This document shows, in pieces, positions 9,060 through 17,369 of a stretch of 60,070 nucleotides of DNA. This stretch comes from Aureitalea sp. L0-47. GTDB taxonomy: Bacteria; Bacteroidota; Bacteroidia; Flavobacteriales; Flavobacteriaceae. Position numbers and translations under genes: made by a program. The notes under the pieces are model-generated. The model saw only the letters and a list, made by a program, of their open reading frames with translations. It was not told where the DNA came from and searched no databases. Location of the stretch: positions 1 to 60,070 of the forward strand of contig NZ_JAFMTQ010000017.1 in the NCBI RefSeq assembly GCF_026126405.1, written 5' to 3'. The first letter of the stretch is position 1. Each line of letters opens with the position of its first letter.

Positions 9060-10061
9060 CTATACAAAGCTTCTAAACAGTGTATATCGCAAGAGGAACT
9101 CCAATCCTAATAATCCCAGTGCAAGTAGCACCAAAGGCCGGAATTTCTCTTCGTAATTCGTATACTTAAATTCTTCTATGTCTGTTTTTTCCAGTTTATT
9201 GATCTCATCGTAGATTTCGTTCAACTTCGTGGTACTTGTTGCTCGAAAGTACTGCCCACCGGTGGTGGTAGCAATTTCCTTGAGCAGTTCTTCATCGATC
9301 TCTACCTGTATACTTCCATATTGAAAACTACCATCCGGTCGAATCCCGATGGGTGATTGGGCCATTCCGTTGGTCCCCAATCCAATGGTATACACCTTGA
9401 TCCCAAACTCAACTGCCAGTTCACTCGCGATCTTCGGGTCTATAAAACCGGTGTTGTTAACTCCATCGGTCAACAAAATGATCACCTTACTCTTCGCCCG
9501 GCTATCTTTTAGTCTGTTCACCGCCGTTGCCAGGCCCATTCCTATAGCCGTGCCCGGGTCGATAACCGTATTGTATCTCAGCCCTTTTAAAGACGACAGC
9601 ACTATGCTTTTGTCACTAGTGAGCGGTGTCTTTGTAAAACTCTCCCCGGCGTATTCCACCAGGCCGATACGGTCGTTAGGCCTTGCATTGATAAATCGTG
9701 CGGCAACAGTCTTCAGTGCTTCCAACCTACTGGGTCTAAGGTCTCGTGCCAGCATACTTGCAGACACGTCTATCGCCATAACAATATCGATACCCTTGGT
9801 GGTTTTGATACGGGTGGATTCGTCCACAGTTCGAGGACGAGCGAGCGCAACAATTATCGCTGCCAAAGCCGCTATCCTCAACGCGAAAAGTATGGGGCGG
9901 AGTTTTGCTAACCAGTTCTTTGCAGTCTTAAAACCGGTCAAACTGGAAATAGTAAGTGTAGCTGTTTGCTGATGTCGTTTCCATATATACCAAACTACAA
10001 GCAGAGGCAGCAAAAGCAGCAGCCAAAAGAACTCGGGATTTACGTATTCAAATCTGTTCAT
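9060..10061 (-). CDS. batA: BatA: VWA-domain membrane protein
   Basis: A 333-residue paralogue of BatB with the same layout: two N-terminal hydrophobic helices (about 11-26 and 56-75), a VWA domain (about 90-285) with MIDAS motif DVSAS and TDGVNNTG, and a C-terminal helix at about 307-325. BatA is a core component of the aerotolerance operon, probably regulated by the MoxR ATPase. Its ATG overlaps the TAA of the upstream 555-aa gene by 1 bp (TAATG), so translation is likely coupled. Confidence 0.92.
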   Translation of the reverse strand: MNRFEYVNPEFFWLLLLLPLLVVWYIWKRHQQTATLTISSLTGFKTAKNWLAKLRPILFALRIAALAAIIVALARPRTVDESTRIKTTKGIDIVMAIDVSASMLARDLRPSRLEALKTVAARFINARPNDRIGLVEYAGESFTKTPLTSDKSIVLSSLKGLRYNTVIDPGTAIGMGLATAVNRLKDSRAKSKVIILLTDGVNNTGFIDPKIASELAVEFGIKVYTIGLGTNGMAQSPIGIRPDGSFQYGSIQVEIDEELLKEIATTTGGQYFRATSTTKLNEIYDEINKLEKTDIEEFKYTNYEEKFRPLVLLALGLLGLEFLLRYTLFRSFV

Positions 10062-11728
10062 TATTTCTTTGCTTGTTGAGCGGTTTGTACTTCCAGTTCG
10101 ATCGAATTTCTAATCCGCTCGATCATTTGTTCGGCGTATGGGTCAGAATCCAGCCATGCAATGATCACCTGTTGAAGGGCTCCCTGCTGGCCGAAGACAA
10201 ACATCTCGTAATTTTGAGTATCGTATCCTTTTACAAATGGATTGTCACTTTCGAAACTTCCATACGCTTTCAGGCCTTTTACTCCTTTACCCGTTTCAAA
10301 GGCTTCTTTTTTTACCAGTAAATTCTTTGCTCCCTGGGCTTCAAAGCTTCGAAGGGACGCCTCTAATGAAGCATCTAATTCTCCTTCAAGTGGTTGTGAG
10401 AATTCAGTGGTGCTTACTACAACATAGAAACGATCCAGTAAACTACCGTAGGCAAAGAACCTGTTACTTTTCACAGCTTCAGCGATCTCTTGAGGAAGTT
10501 CCTCGTCCAGGCGTTTCAGGACAAAAGGTGTTTCCAGAACAACGGAAGGAATTCCGTATTCACTTCTGTACCACTGTCCCTCCACCAGGTCTTTTGTAGG
10601 GTGGCCGATCACATTATCCTTTAATTTTCCCCATCCGTACACAGAACCGAATATCACAGTCGTAAGTATCAACACCAACAAAGTCGCTAAACTTCCATAG
10701 ACGATTCGTTTTTGCTTGCGTTTTCGCCTTTGTTCCTGGGCGTATATTTCATTCTGAAGCAGTTCCTCTTCCGTAGGTTCCGGCACCGCTTCATGCGTGT
10801 CCGTGATGATCTCTTCAATAGCGCCACGGTCTGCAGAAGCCTGAACCTGGTTTAATTCCAGTTTGGCAAACTTTACCAGGTCTGCGCGCTTGAGGATCTG
10901 ATCCAGTTTTTGGATGGTTTCCTGGTCAAATTCGAAATTCCCGGCATCCTTATGAAGTTGCAGGCGCTCGATCAATTCATCGGACGTACTTTCTAATGCG
11001 GTCTCGTCTATCTCCCGGTCAAGGTAGCGTTTCACGATCTCCGTGAGTTGGGAGTAATAGTCCTTGGATCGGTTCCTGCTCAGCAGGTTGGATTCATCCA
11101 GTTTTTGCAATGAGACCAAAGCTTCCTCGTAAGGTGGTAGTTGAATTTCCTCTGCTTCTCTTTGTTTCTTTTTTCTGAAAAGATACCATCCAATTCCGGC
11201 TAGCACCAAAATAGGAAGAAGCCAATAGAGAAATTTCAGGAAGTTGAATGATGAACCACCAACCGTGATGGCTGGCTTGATCTCGAACATCTTTTGCTTG
11301 GTGGTATCTACCGGGACATCGGCCACTTCTATAAAGATCGAGTCCGAACTGAAAACTTTGTCGTTTATGGCAATTCGCTGGGGTGGTATGGTATATGCTC
11401 CCGAGTCGAACTGGGTAAGGCCGTACTTCTTGATCAACCGGTATTTTGCCTGCTCATAAGTGGTATCCACTTTGTACGACTCTATCATTTCCAGCGGCTG
11501 AAAGGATTGCCCTTCCGGAAATAGAACCAGGTCGGTTGAATCTGCAACTACTTCAATGGAATATTTTATTTCCTCGCCTATCCGAATGTTTGTGGTGTCT
11601 ACGGAAGTTGAAATTTGAGCCTGCACAGAAGCAGCTGTCAGAATAAGACATATGAGTATGAGATTCCTCGCTGACCTTTCGATAGCTCGGAATGACATTT
11701 GACTTATATTTCTTGTCTGCTGTTGCAT
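10061..11728 (-). CDS. BatD-like two-TM protein of the bat operon, 555 aa
   Basis: This exported protein has a signal peptide, an N-terminal Ig-like domain (about 35-150, STSVDTTNIRIGEEIKYSIEV) like the start of BatD, and a membrane helix at about 168-188. A cytoplasmic DUF4381-like helical segment follows (SKDYYSQLTEIVKRYLDREI), then a second helix at about 345-367 and a C-terminal extracytoplasmic domain. It sits between the DUF58 gene (7-bp gap) and batA. The first 25 codons are odd: residues 11-23 (MSFRAIERSARNL) are encoded by a REP-like palindrome (see 11660-11698). The start may be ATG 11728 or the ATG at 11698 inside the repeat; both keep the signal peptide. Confidence 0.82.
   Translation of the reverse strand: MQQQTRNISQMSFRAIERSARNLILICLILTAASVQAQISTSVDTTNIRIGEEIKYSIEVVADSTDLVLFPEGQSFQPLEMIESYKVDTTYEQAKYRLIKKYGLTQFDSGAYTIPPQRIAINDKVFSSDSIFIEVADVPVDTTKQKMFEIKPAITVGGSSFNFLKFLYWLLPILVLAGIGWYLFRKKKQREAEEIQLPPYEEALVSLQKLDESNLLSRNRSKDYYSQLTEIVKRYLDREIDETALESTSDELIERLQLHKDAGNFEFDQETIQKLDQILKRADLVKFAKLELNQVQASADRGAIEEIITDTHEAVPEPTEEELLQNEIYAQEQRRKRKQKRIVYGSLATLLVLILTTVIFGSVYGWGKLKDNVIGHPTKDLVEGQWYRSEYGIPSVVLETPFVLKRLDEELPQEIAEAVKSNRFFAYGSLLDRFYVVVSTTEFSQPLEGELDASLEASLRSFEAQGAKNLLVKKEAFETGKGVKGLKAYGSFESDNPFVKGYDTQNYEMFVFGQQGALQQVIIAWLDSDPYAEQMIERIRNSIELEVQTAQQAKK
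11660..11698. repeat. REP-like palindrome embedded in the 5' end of a coding sequence
   Basis: On the minus strand the element begins TGTCATTCCGAGC and ends GCGAGGAATCTC. This arrangement resembles the short palindromic repeats (TCATTCCGAGC...GAGGAATCTC) that are common between genes in many bacteria. The arms ATTCCTCGCT and AGCTCGGAAT pair at 8 of 10 positions. Here it lies wholly inside the signal-peptide coding region of the 555-aa protein. Confidence 0.6.
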
Positions 11729-11735
11729 ACTGTTT

Positions 11736-12602
11736 CTAAGCTCTCCTCTTGAAATAACCCAATAATTTTTTTACATAGCTTTCATCAACCCGGCAATTGA
11801 TAGCACCCGCTCCACTTTTAGTAAAAGCTTCCTGGTAATACTCCACGCGATCCCTGTAATAGCTGTGATAATTTCTTCGGACCGCTCGTGAGGCCGTATT
11901 CACCAACATATTTTCACCGGTTTCTTCGTCTTGCATTTCCACCATCCCGAGGTTCGGGATAGCTTCTTCTCTGGCATCGTAAATACGGATTCCCGTTACG
12001 TCGTGTTTCTTCGCGACAATCTTCAGAGTGTCACGATAGCCATCTGTGATAAAATCGGAAAGCACGAAAACGATAGCCTTCTTTTTCATCACATTAGTTA
12101 GATATTTCAATGCCTGGGCCACATCCGTCTTTTTACTTTTAGGATGGTATTCGATCAATTCTCGAATGATCCTCAATACGTGCGACTTCCCCTTTTTTGG
12201 TGGAATGAAGAGTTCGATCTCATCGCTGAACAGGATAAGTCCGGTTTTGTCGTTATTCTGCATGGCAGAAAATGCAAGTGTAGCCGCGACTTCCGTGATC
12301 ACTTCGTTTTTAAATTGAGAATCCGTTCCGAAGAATTCAGAACCACTCACATCCACAACCAGCATCAGGGTAAGTTCACGTTCTTCTTCGAATACCTTAA
12401 CGAAGGGTTCATTGTATCGGGCCGTAACATTCCAGTCGATATTTCGAACATCATCACCAAACTGGTATTGCCGAACTTCACTAAACGTCATACCCCGACC
12501 TTTGAAAGTACTGTGGTACTCTCCTCCAAACACGTGGTCACTGAGACGACGTGTTTTAATTTCGATCTTGCGTACTTTTTTTAGAAGTTCTTTGGTATCC
12601 AT
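11736..12602 (-). CDS. DUF58 domain (VWA-like) protein of the moxR operon
   Basis: A 288-residue soluble protein with the DUF58 core, including FGDDVRNIDWNVTARYNEPFVK, which is the family signature. It also has a degenerate VWA fold with VVDVSGSEFFGT (MIDAS-like DVSGS) and VFVLSDFITDG. DUF58 proteins are constant partners of MoxR AAA+ ATPases and are thought to bind client proteins or cofactors during complex maturation. The gene lies 86 bp downstream of moxR and 7 bp upstream of the BatD-like gene. No signal peptide or membrane segment is seen, so it acts in the cytoplasm. Confidence 0.92.
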   Translation of the reverse strand: MDTKELLKKVRKIEIKTRRLSDHVFGGEYHSTFKGRGMTFSEVRQYQFGDDVRNIDWNVTARYNEPFVKVFEEERELTLMLVVDVSGSEFFGTDSQFKNEVITEVAATLAFSAMQNNDKTGLILFSDEIELFIPPKKGKSHVLRIIRELIEYHPKSKKTDVAQALKYLTNVMKKKAIVFVLSDFITDGYRDTLKIVAKKHDVTGIRIYDAREEAIPNLGMVEMQDEETGENMLVNTASRAVRRNYHSYYRDRVEYYQEAFTKSGAGAINCRVDESYVKKLLGYFKRRA

Positions 12603-12688
12603 TTTCAGTAAACTTTAAAAAGTTTGAAGTAGTGAATTTTGAAGTGTTGCCAGGTTGGTCTCCTTGAGCGTTTTGCACTACTTACTGA

Positions 12689-13693
12689 TTACGGTACTTC
12701 TATTACATTGACAATTTTGTTGATGAGATCTTCCGAAGTTACATTCTCGGCTTCTGCTTCGTAGGTCACACCAATTCTGTGTCGTAACACATCGTGAACT
12801 ATCGCCCGAACATCTTCAGGAATTACATAACCCCTGCGCTTAATGAACGCATAGCACTTAGACGCCAACGCAAGGTTGATACTTCCTCGGGGAGAAGCAC
12901 CAAATCCGATGAGAGGTTTAATTTCCGAAAGATTGTAATCTTCGGGATTACGCGTGGCGAAGATGATATCAAGGATGTATTTTTCGATCTTCTCATCCAT
13001 ATAAACATCTCTCACAGCTGCCTGTGCTCTAAGAATCTGTTCCAGGGTCACCACCTGGTTTACTTTTTCGTAAGCGCCTTTCATATTCTGGCGAATAATA
13101 AGTTGCTCTTCCGCCAGTTTCGGGTAATCGATCACAGTTTTCAGCATGAAACGGTCTACCTGTGCTTCCGGAAGCGGGTAGGTTCCTTCCTGTTCGATGG
13201 GGTTTTGAGTAGCCATAACGAGGAAAGGTTGGTCCAGCTTAAACGTATCTTCTCCAATAGTCACTTGTCGCTCTTGCATAGCCTCCAGCAGCGCCGACTG
13301 TACTTTTGCCGGAGCTCTGTTGATCTCATCGGCGAGTACAAAGTTTGCGAATATCGGACCCTTTTTTATACTGAAATCGTTCAATTTCATGTTGTAGATC
13401 AGCGTACCGATCACATCGGCAGGGAGTAGATCCGGGGTAAACTGAATTCTACTGAAAGATCCGTGAACCGCCTGCGAAAGGGTATTTATGGCAAGGGTTT
13501 TTGCCAACCCGGGCACACCTTCAAGTAAAATATGCCCCTGGCCCAGAAGGCCTATGAGTAATCGTTCAACCATATGTTTCTGGCCCACGATCACTTTATT
13601 CATTTCCAGGGTAAGGATGTCTACAAAAGCACTCTCTTTTTCAATTTTTTCATTTAACGCACCAATGTCTAATGCAGTTGTTACTTCTTCCAT
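12689..13693 (-). CDS. moxR: MoxR family AAA+ ATPase
   Basis: A 334-residue ATPase and first gene of the bat operon. Walker A is in EGVPGLAKTLAINTL (about residues 58-72), Walker B in VLADEINRAPAKVQSALLEAMQ, and sensor 1 in LVMATQNPIEQEGTYPLPEAQVDRF, all textbook MoxR. MoxR proteins act as chaperone-like ATPases with VWA proteins, here DUF58, BatA and BatB. The gene is divergent from the aldo/keto reductase. The spacing to DUF58 (86 bp) is the only sizeable gap in the eight-gene run, which otherwise has overlaps or gaps of 21 bp or less. Confidence 0.95.
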   Translation of the reverse strand: MEEVTTALDIGALNEKIEKESAFVDILTLEMNKVIVGQKHMVERLLIGLLGQGHILLEGVPGLAKTLAINTLSQAVHGSFSRIQFTPDLLPADVIGTLIYNMKLNDFSIKKGPIFANFVLADEINRAPAKVQSALLEAMQERQVTIGEDTFKLDQPFLVMATQNPIEQEGTYPLPEAQVDRFMLKTVIDYPKLAEEQLIIRQNMKGAYEKVNQVVTLEQILRAQAAVRDVYMDEKIEKYILDIIFATRNPEDYNLSEIKPLIGFGASPRGSINLALASKCYAFIKRRGYVIPEDVRAIVHDVLRHRIGVTYEAEAENVTSEDLINKIVNVIEVP

Positions 13694-13815
13694 CTTTTGT
13701 AATTGTTTGAACTATATTGATTTCGGTTGATTAGGAACCGCAAATTGCTTATTTATTATGGTTTTCCCTGTTAATGATTGGTTAAAAATAGAGGGGTAAA
13801 AAGCCGCTGACAGCC

Positions 13816-13846
13816 TTTAGCTATTCGGCTCAAATTGTTACCTTTA
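13816..13846 (+). promoter_or_regulatory. Candidate promoter of the aldo/keto reductase gene
   Basis: TTTA at 13816-13819, a 19-bp spacer and TACCTTTA at 13839-13846 fit the Bacteroidota pattern TTTG-N19-TAnnTTTG with one mismatch in each box. The ATG is 20 bp downstream. Confidence 0.55.
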
Positions 13847-13865
13847 AAACTTTCAAAACCCAAAA

Positions 13866-14735
13866 ATGACAATAGAATTTTCACGAATTATTCAAGGTTG
13901 TATGGGATGGGGAATCTGGGGATCAAAACTCTCAGAATCTGAAATGTCCCAACGCATTCATCATTGCCTTGAACTAGGAATAACAACTTTCGATCATGCA
14001 GATATATATGGCGACTATACCACTGAGGCCGCATTTGGAGATGCCTTCCATTCGAGTGGCGTGAAACGAGAGGACATTCAGCTAATCACCAAGTGTGGAA
14101 TACAATACGTTGGAAACACACGGGACAATGAGATCAAGCACTACCAATACGATGCGAATTACATCATCTGGAGTGCAGAAAAATCAATTTCTGATCTTAA
14201 AGCCGACTATCTCGATCTGTTGTTACTTCATCGCCCCAGCCCGTTGATCCGGGCGGAAGAAGTAGCTAAAGCCGTCGATAAATTAACTTCCGAAGGGAAA
14301 ATAAAATCCTTCGGGTTATCGAATTTCACTCCTTCTCAAACAGAACTTGTGGCGAGCCAAAGTAAGGTTAGTGCCAACCAGATCGAATTTTCCATCACCG
14401 CCTTCGAGGCCATGTGGAACGGCAGCCTGGACCATATGATGATGAACAATATCACACCCATGTGCTGGAGTCCGTTAGGTTCGGTTTTCAAAGAAGACAA
14501 CGATCAAACGAAACGAATTCACAAGGTTCTTGATGACTTAATTGAGAAATACAACGCATCCAAAGATCAGTTACTACTTGCCTGGATATTGAAACATCCT
14601 TCGGGCATACATCCGGTGATCGGCACGGCTACTCCTGAAAGGATTACGAAGGCCAGTGAGTCTGTAAAGATCGATCTTTCAGAAATAGATTGGTTTAAAA
14701 TGCTGGTGGCGAGTCAGGGGCACAAAGTGGCGTGA
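13866..14735 (+). CDS. Aldo/keto reductase
   Basis: A 289-residue NADPH-dependent oxidoreductase of the AKR superfamily (TIM barrel). The catalytic tetrad is visible: Asp in TTFDHADIYG, the Tyr of the same motif, Lys in LITKCGIQ and His in LLLHRPSP. The cofactor-binding C-terminal motif is present in HPVIGTATPERI. The overall form resembles the YdhF-type AKRs (IQGCMGWGIWG near the N-terminus). The substrate is unknown. The gene has its own promoter-like sequence, and its TGA is followed at once by a triple heptamer repeat. Confidence 0.92.
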   Translation: MTIEFSRIIQGCMGWGIWGSKLSESEMSQRIHHCLELGITTFDHADIYGDYTTEAAFGDAFHSSGVKREDIQLITKCGIQYVGNTRDNEIKHYQYDANYIIWSAEKSISDLKADYLDLLLLHRPSPLIRAEEVAKAVDKLTSEGKIKSFGLSNFTPSQTELVASQSKVSANQIEFSITAFEAMWNGSLDHMMMNNITPMCWSPLGSVFKEDNDQTKRIHKVLDDLIEKYNASKDQLLLAWILKHPSGIHPVIGTATPERITKASESVKIDLSEIDWFKMLVASQGHKVA

Positions 14736-14756
14736 GAAGTTAGAAGTTAGAAGTTA
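14736..14756 (+). repeat. Heptanucleotide tandem repeat GAAGTTA x3
   Basis: Three perfect copies of GAAGTTA begin at the base after the AKR stop codon (TGA at 14733-14735). Noncoding short tandem heptamers of this type are known as STRR-like repeats in other phyla. Confidence 0.9.
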
Positions 14757-14810
14757 ATATCGTGCTTCTTTGGCATTCTTAGCTGTTGGTTGTGGGTTGG
14801 AGCGATCATT

Positions 14811-14854
14811 TGTCACTTCGAGTGTCCGCCATAGGCCGATGTATCGAGAAGTGG
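14811..14854. repeat. REP-like palindromic intergenic repeat
   Basis: TGTCACTTCGAGTG is followed about 20 bp later by ATCGAGAAGTGG. The arms CACTTCGA (14814-14821) and TCGAGAAGTG (14844-14853) are imperfect inverted copies. The element belongs by eye to the same broad class as the palindrome at 11660-11698. Confidence 0.55.
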
Positions 14855-14881
14855 TATAGTCGATGACATATTGTGAATAAT

Positions 14882-14930
14882 GTTAAGTGTTAAGTGTTAA
14901 GTGTTAAGTGTTAAGTGTTAAGTGTTAAGT
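14882..14930 (+). repeat. Heptanucleotide tandem repeat GTTAAGT x7
   Basis: Seven perfect copies of GTTAAGT (49 bp) end six bases before the SDR start codon at 14937. Because the unit is 7 bp and contains TAA, every reading frame meets a stop within 21 bp, so the repeat itself cannot be translated through. It occupies the place of the SDR leader. Confidence 0.95.
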
Positions 14931-14936
14931 GAACAT

Positions 14937-15695
14937 ATGAAAAATAAAACGGCATTAATAACAGGGGCAACCTCAGGAATAGGAAGGGCAACGGCGCGTC
15001 TGTTTGCGCAAAATGGTATCGACCTGGTACTCTGCGGACGGCGAGTGGATCGTTTGCATGAGCTCCGGTCTGAACTTTCGGAGTTGGTAAAAGTGCATTC
15101 ATTGGTATTCGATGTTCGCAACAGGGAGCTGGTCTTCAAAAGTATTGAAGGGCTTCCGAAGGAATTTTCAGAAATAAATATCCTTATCAATAACGCGGGT
15201 AATGCCCATGGTCTCGATCCTATCCAAACCGGAAGTATGGACGACTGGGACGCGATGATGGACATCAATGTAAAAGGTTTACTATACGTTTCGAAAGCAG
15301 TGCTGCCCGGAATGCTGGAACGTGAAGATGGTCATATTATCAATATTGGTTCCACTGCGGGAAAGGAAGTTTACCCCAGGGGGAATGTATATTGCGCCAG
15401 TAAACACGCGGTAGACGCCATCAACCAGGGAATGCGGCTGGACCTCAACGGCAAAGGAATTAGAGTTGGGGCTGTTAATCCCGGGTTGGTGGAAACAGAA
15501 TTCAGCGAAGTGAGGTTCAAAGGCGATTCCGAAAAAGCCGAAAAAGTTTACCAGGGATTTACTCCTCTCAAACCCGAGGACATCGCAGACATCATCTGGT
15601 TCGCCGTTACAAGGCCACCCCATGTAAATATCGCGGATCTCACCGTAATGTGTCTTGATCAGGCGTCTAGCACTATTGTAAATAAATCGGATTGA
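14937..15695 (+). CDS. Short-chain dehydrogenase/reductase
   Basis: A 252-residue classical SDR. The cofactor motif TGATSGIG is at residues 8-15, then the NNAG motif (LINNAGNAHG). The catalytic Ser is in INIGSTAGKE and the YxxxK pair in YCASKHAV. It resembles the YdfG-like branch, which oxidises 3-hydroxy acids or serine, but the substrate is uncertain. The start chosen is the ATG at 14937. A GTG at 14922 in the same frame lies inside the heptamer array and would add MLSEH, which no SDR needs. The leader is almost entirely tandem repeat, so expression could vary with copy number. Confidence 0.92.
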   Translation: MKNKTALITGATSGIGRATARLFAQNGIDLVLCGRRVDRLHELRSELSELVKVHSLVFDVRNRELVFKSIEGLPKEFSEINILINNAGNAHGLDPIQTGSMDDWDAMMDINVKGLLYVSKAVLPGMLEREDGHIINIGSTAGKEVYPRGNVYCASKHAVDAINQGMRLDLNGKGIRVGAVNPGLVETEFSEVRFKGDSEKAEKVYQGFTPLKPEDIADIIWFAVTRPPHVNIADLTVMCLDQASSTIVNKSD

Positions 15696-15728
15696 TTTAT
15701 TATTATTATTTACTCTTTGTTGAACTAG

Positions 15729-16118
15729 ATGGCCCATTATAACTCACATAATGAACTTGAAATATATAAGTTGGCTCGAGAAATTAACAAAGATGTTTGG
15801 AGTCTTATCAAAACTACTTCTCTGGGAAATGATTATAAACTACGAGATCAGATAAATGGATCGTCGGGATCGATTATGGATAATATTGCTGAAGGTTTTG
15901 GAAGAGGCGGAAATAAAGAATTTATCAACTTTTTGAGCTATTCCCGAGGTTCTTGTTTCGAAACCGAAGCCCAGCTTCAGAGAGCATACGATCGAAATCA
16001 TATTTCTGAAGAAACTTTCAAGGAGATTTCGGTTAAAACACAGGATTTGTCGGATCAAATCTCAAAGTTCATTAACTACTTAAAATCAACCGATCGTAAA
16101 GGCTCAAAATTCGACTAA
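15729..16118 (+). CDS. Four-helix bundle protein (S23/IVP family)
   Basis: A 129-residue protein of the 23S rRNA intervening-sequence (IVP/S23) family. The core motif LRDQINGSSGSIMDNIAEGFGRG is followed by KEFINFLSYSRGSCFETEAQL, the most conserved part of the family. Such proteins were first seen in insertions within 23S rRNA genes but also occur alone, and they share the fold of Avd from diversity-generating retroelements. No rRNA or reverse transcriptase lies nearby. The gene is bracketed by very AT-rich, simple-sequence DNA (15690-15712 and 16119-16174), suggesting insertion here. The function is unknown. Confidence 0.9.
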   Translation: MAHYNSHNELEIYKLAREINKDVWSLIKTTSLGNDYKLRDQINGSSGSIMDNIAEGFGRGGNKEFINFLSYSRGSCFETEAQLQRAYDRNHISEETFKEISVKTQDLSDQISKFINYLKSTDRKGSKFD

Positions 16119-16174
16119 CCCCAATAAATAATAGCAATACCAATAAAAAATAATAATAGTAATAAAAAATAATT
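16119..16174. repeat. AT-rich imperfect simple repeat between two accessory genes
   Basis: Repeated AATAAAAAATAAT and TAATAATAG-like units fill the gap before the TTG start at 16175. A complementary TTATTATTATT run lies upstream of the preceding gene at about 15692-15708, giving loose inverted flanks around it. Confidence 0.6.
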
Positions 16175-17311
16175 TTGATCAACAAACGCCTTCTTGTAAA
16201 AAACCTACTGGCTCACAATGATGAGAGCAGTTTCTACGACAAGAAGCGAAAGATCGACCTGGGCAGCAAGGAAGGAAAGGCAAAATTCCTGAAACATATT
16301 TGTGCGCTCAGCAACAGTAACCCGGCCAATAACAGCTACATCGTAGTTGGGGTGGAAGATGAGGCCAACGAAATAAATGGGGTTGATTTCTTCGATGACA
16401 GCAAACTGCAGAACCTTGTAAACGCCTATCTCACCAACCCTCCATTGATCTCCTACGAAAACATCATGTTCCCACATTTGCCGGATGATAAAGTAGTTGG
16501 CTTAGTAACTATTAGACCAACAGGTGAGATCACATCACTTCGGAAAAACATTTGGAAATACTGGGGTGGATCAATCTTCCTAAGAGACGGTAGCATTTCC
16601 ATGCCTAAAGACTTCGATATCGAGATCAAGGATGTGAATTCGGAGATTGTGAAAGCCATTGAGAATAAAGCGAGGAACAATATTGAGCTCACTCTTGACG
16701 GTGTGATCGACTTCCTGAATAACCGCCACAGTGACCTGCCTTCAGATTATAAGGTTTATAAGGAACAGTTTGTACTGTGTTGGGCCGGTATTCCAAAGCA
16801 AGTTAAGGGAAGCACTTATTATTCAAGGGTGGATATCGAACTCATAAACGAACAGGTGCGTTTGTTCTATTCAGCATTGGACGAAGTGAGTATCGAATAC
16901 GATGACGACCATTTTAAAACACTGGAATATGTGAATCTGGGACTAAACCAACAAACCAAATACTACCCGCTGGAAGAGCTAACCATCGAATTCAGGGAAA
17001 ATGGTTCCTATGCGATGAATTCTGAATTGGTCTTCGAACCACCGCGATTCAATAAAAAGACTCTGTACCACATATATAACGCCAATAACGCTCTGGTGGA
17101 AAAGCTTCAGAAGAAAATCCCTTTGAATCCTTCGGAAGAAAAAGACCTGGTGCAATTACCGGAGACCTACCTCATTTGTTATCTCAATGATTTCGGGGAT
17201 GCGATGGAAAATTTGTTGGAAGCTCGGCCTTACCTGAAACAAATAGGAGGAAATGCATACCAATCGTTTAAAGAGGCGCAACGGATACTGAGGAAGGTGA
17301 AGTATAGTTGA
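16175..17311 (+). CDS. AlbA_2 (Schlafen-type) domain ATP-binding protein
   Basis: A 378-residue cytosolic protein. Residues about 15-150 match the AlbA_2 domain: ICALSNSNPANNSYIVVGVEDEANEINGV corresponds to the usual ANTxGGxIxxGVxD turn, though the glycine pair is replaced by Asn-Asn. The rest, with RDGSISMPKDFDIE, is less familiar. As I recall, homologues start MINKRLL with ATG; here the only in-frame choice is TTG at 16175, because a TAA lies just upstream. AlbA_2 proteins are found in transcription regulation and in mobile or defence loci. Its final 48 codons occur again at 20094-20240, the key oddity of this region. Confidence 0.85.
   Translation: MINKRLLVKNLLAHNDESSFYDKKRKIDLGSKEGKAKFLKHICALSNSNPANNSYIVVGVEDEANEINGVDFFDDSKLQNLVNAYLTNPPLISYENIMFPHLPDDKVVGLVTIRPTGEITSLRKNIWKYWGGSIFLRDGSISMPKDFDIEIKDVNSEIVKAIENKARNNIELTLDGVIDFLNNRHSDLPSDYKVYKEQFVLCWAGIPKQVKGSTYYSRVDIELINEQVRLFYSALDEVSIEYDDDHFKTLEYVNLGLNQQTKYYPLEELTIEFRENGSYAMNSELVFEPPRFNKKTLYHIYNANNALVEKLQKKIPLNPSEEKDLVQLPETYLICYLNDFGDAMENLLEARPYLKQIGGNAYQSFKEAQRILRKVKYS
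17165..17311 (+). repeat. Duplicated 3' end of the AlbA_2 gene, copy 1 (intact gene)
   Basis: The last 48 codons and stop (147 bp) of the AlbA_2 gene are repeated at 20094-20240. By direct count, 124 of 147 bases match. Differences are 16 synonymous codons, 3 amino-acid changes and a different stop codon (TGA against TAG). Confidence 0.95.
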
Positions 17312-17369
17312 GGTATATTTTTATGTCAAATCTAATGCTGGGCAATAGCATGTGAAATATCCTCGGAAT

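Noticed and set aside
12794-13429. A 211-codon frame opposite moxR
   Set aside because: It overlaps the Walker motifs of a clear MoxR gene and its product has no recognisable feature.
14882-14930. CRISPR-like array
   Set aside because: Units are 7 bp with no spacers and there are no cas genes in the window.
14922-14936. GTG start inside the heptamer array for the SDR
   Set aside because: It adds only MLSEH before the ATG that opens a normal SDR N-terminus, and it depends on repeat copy number.
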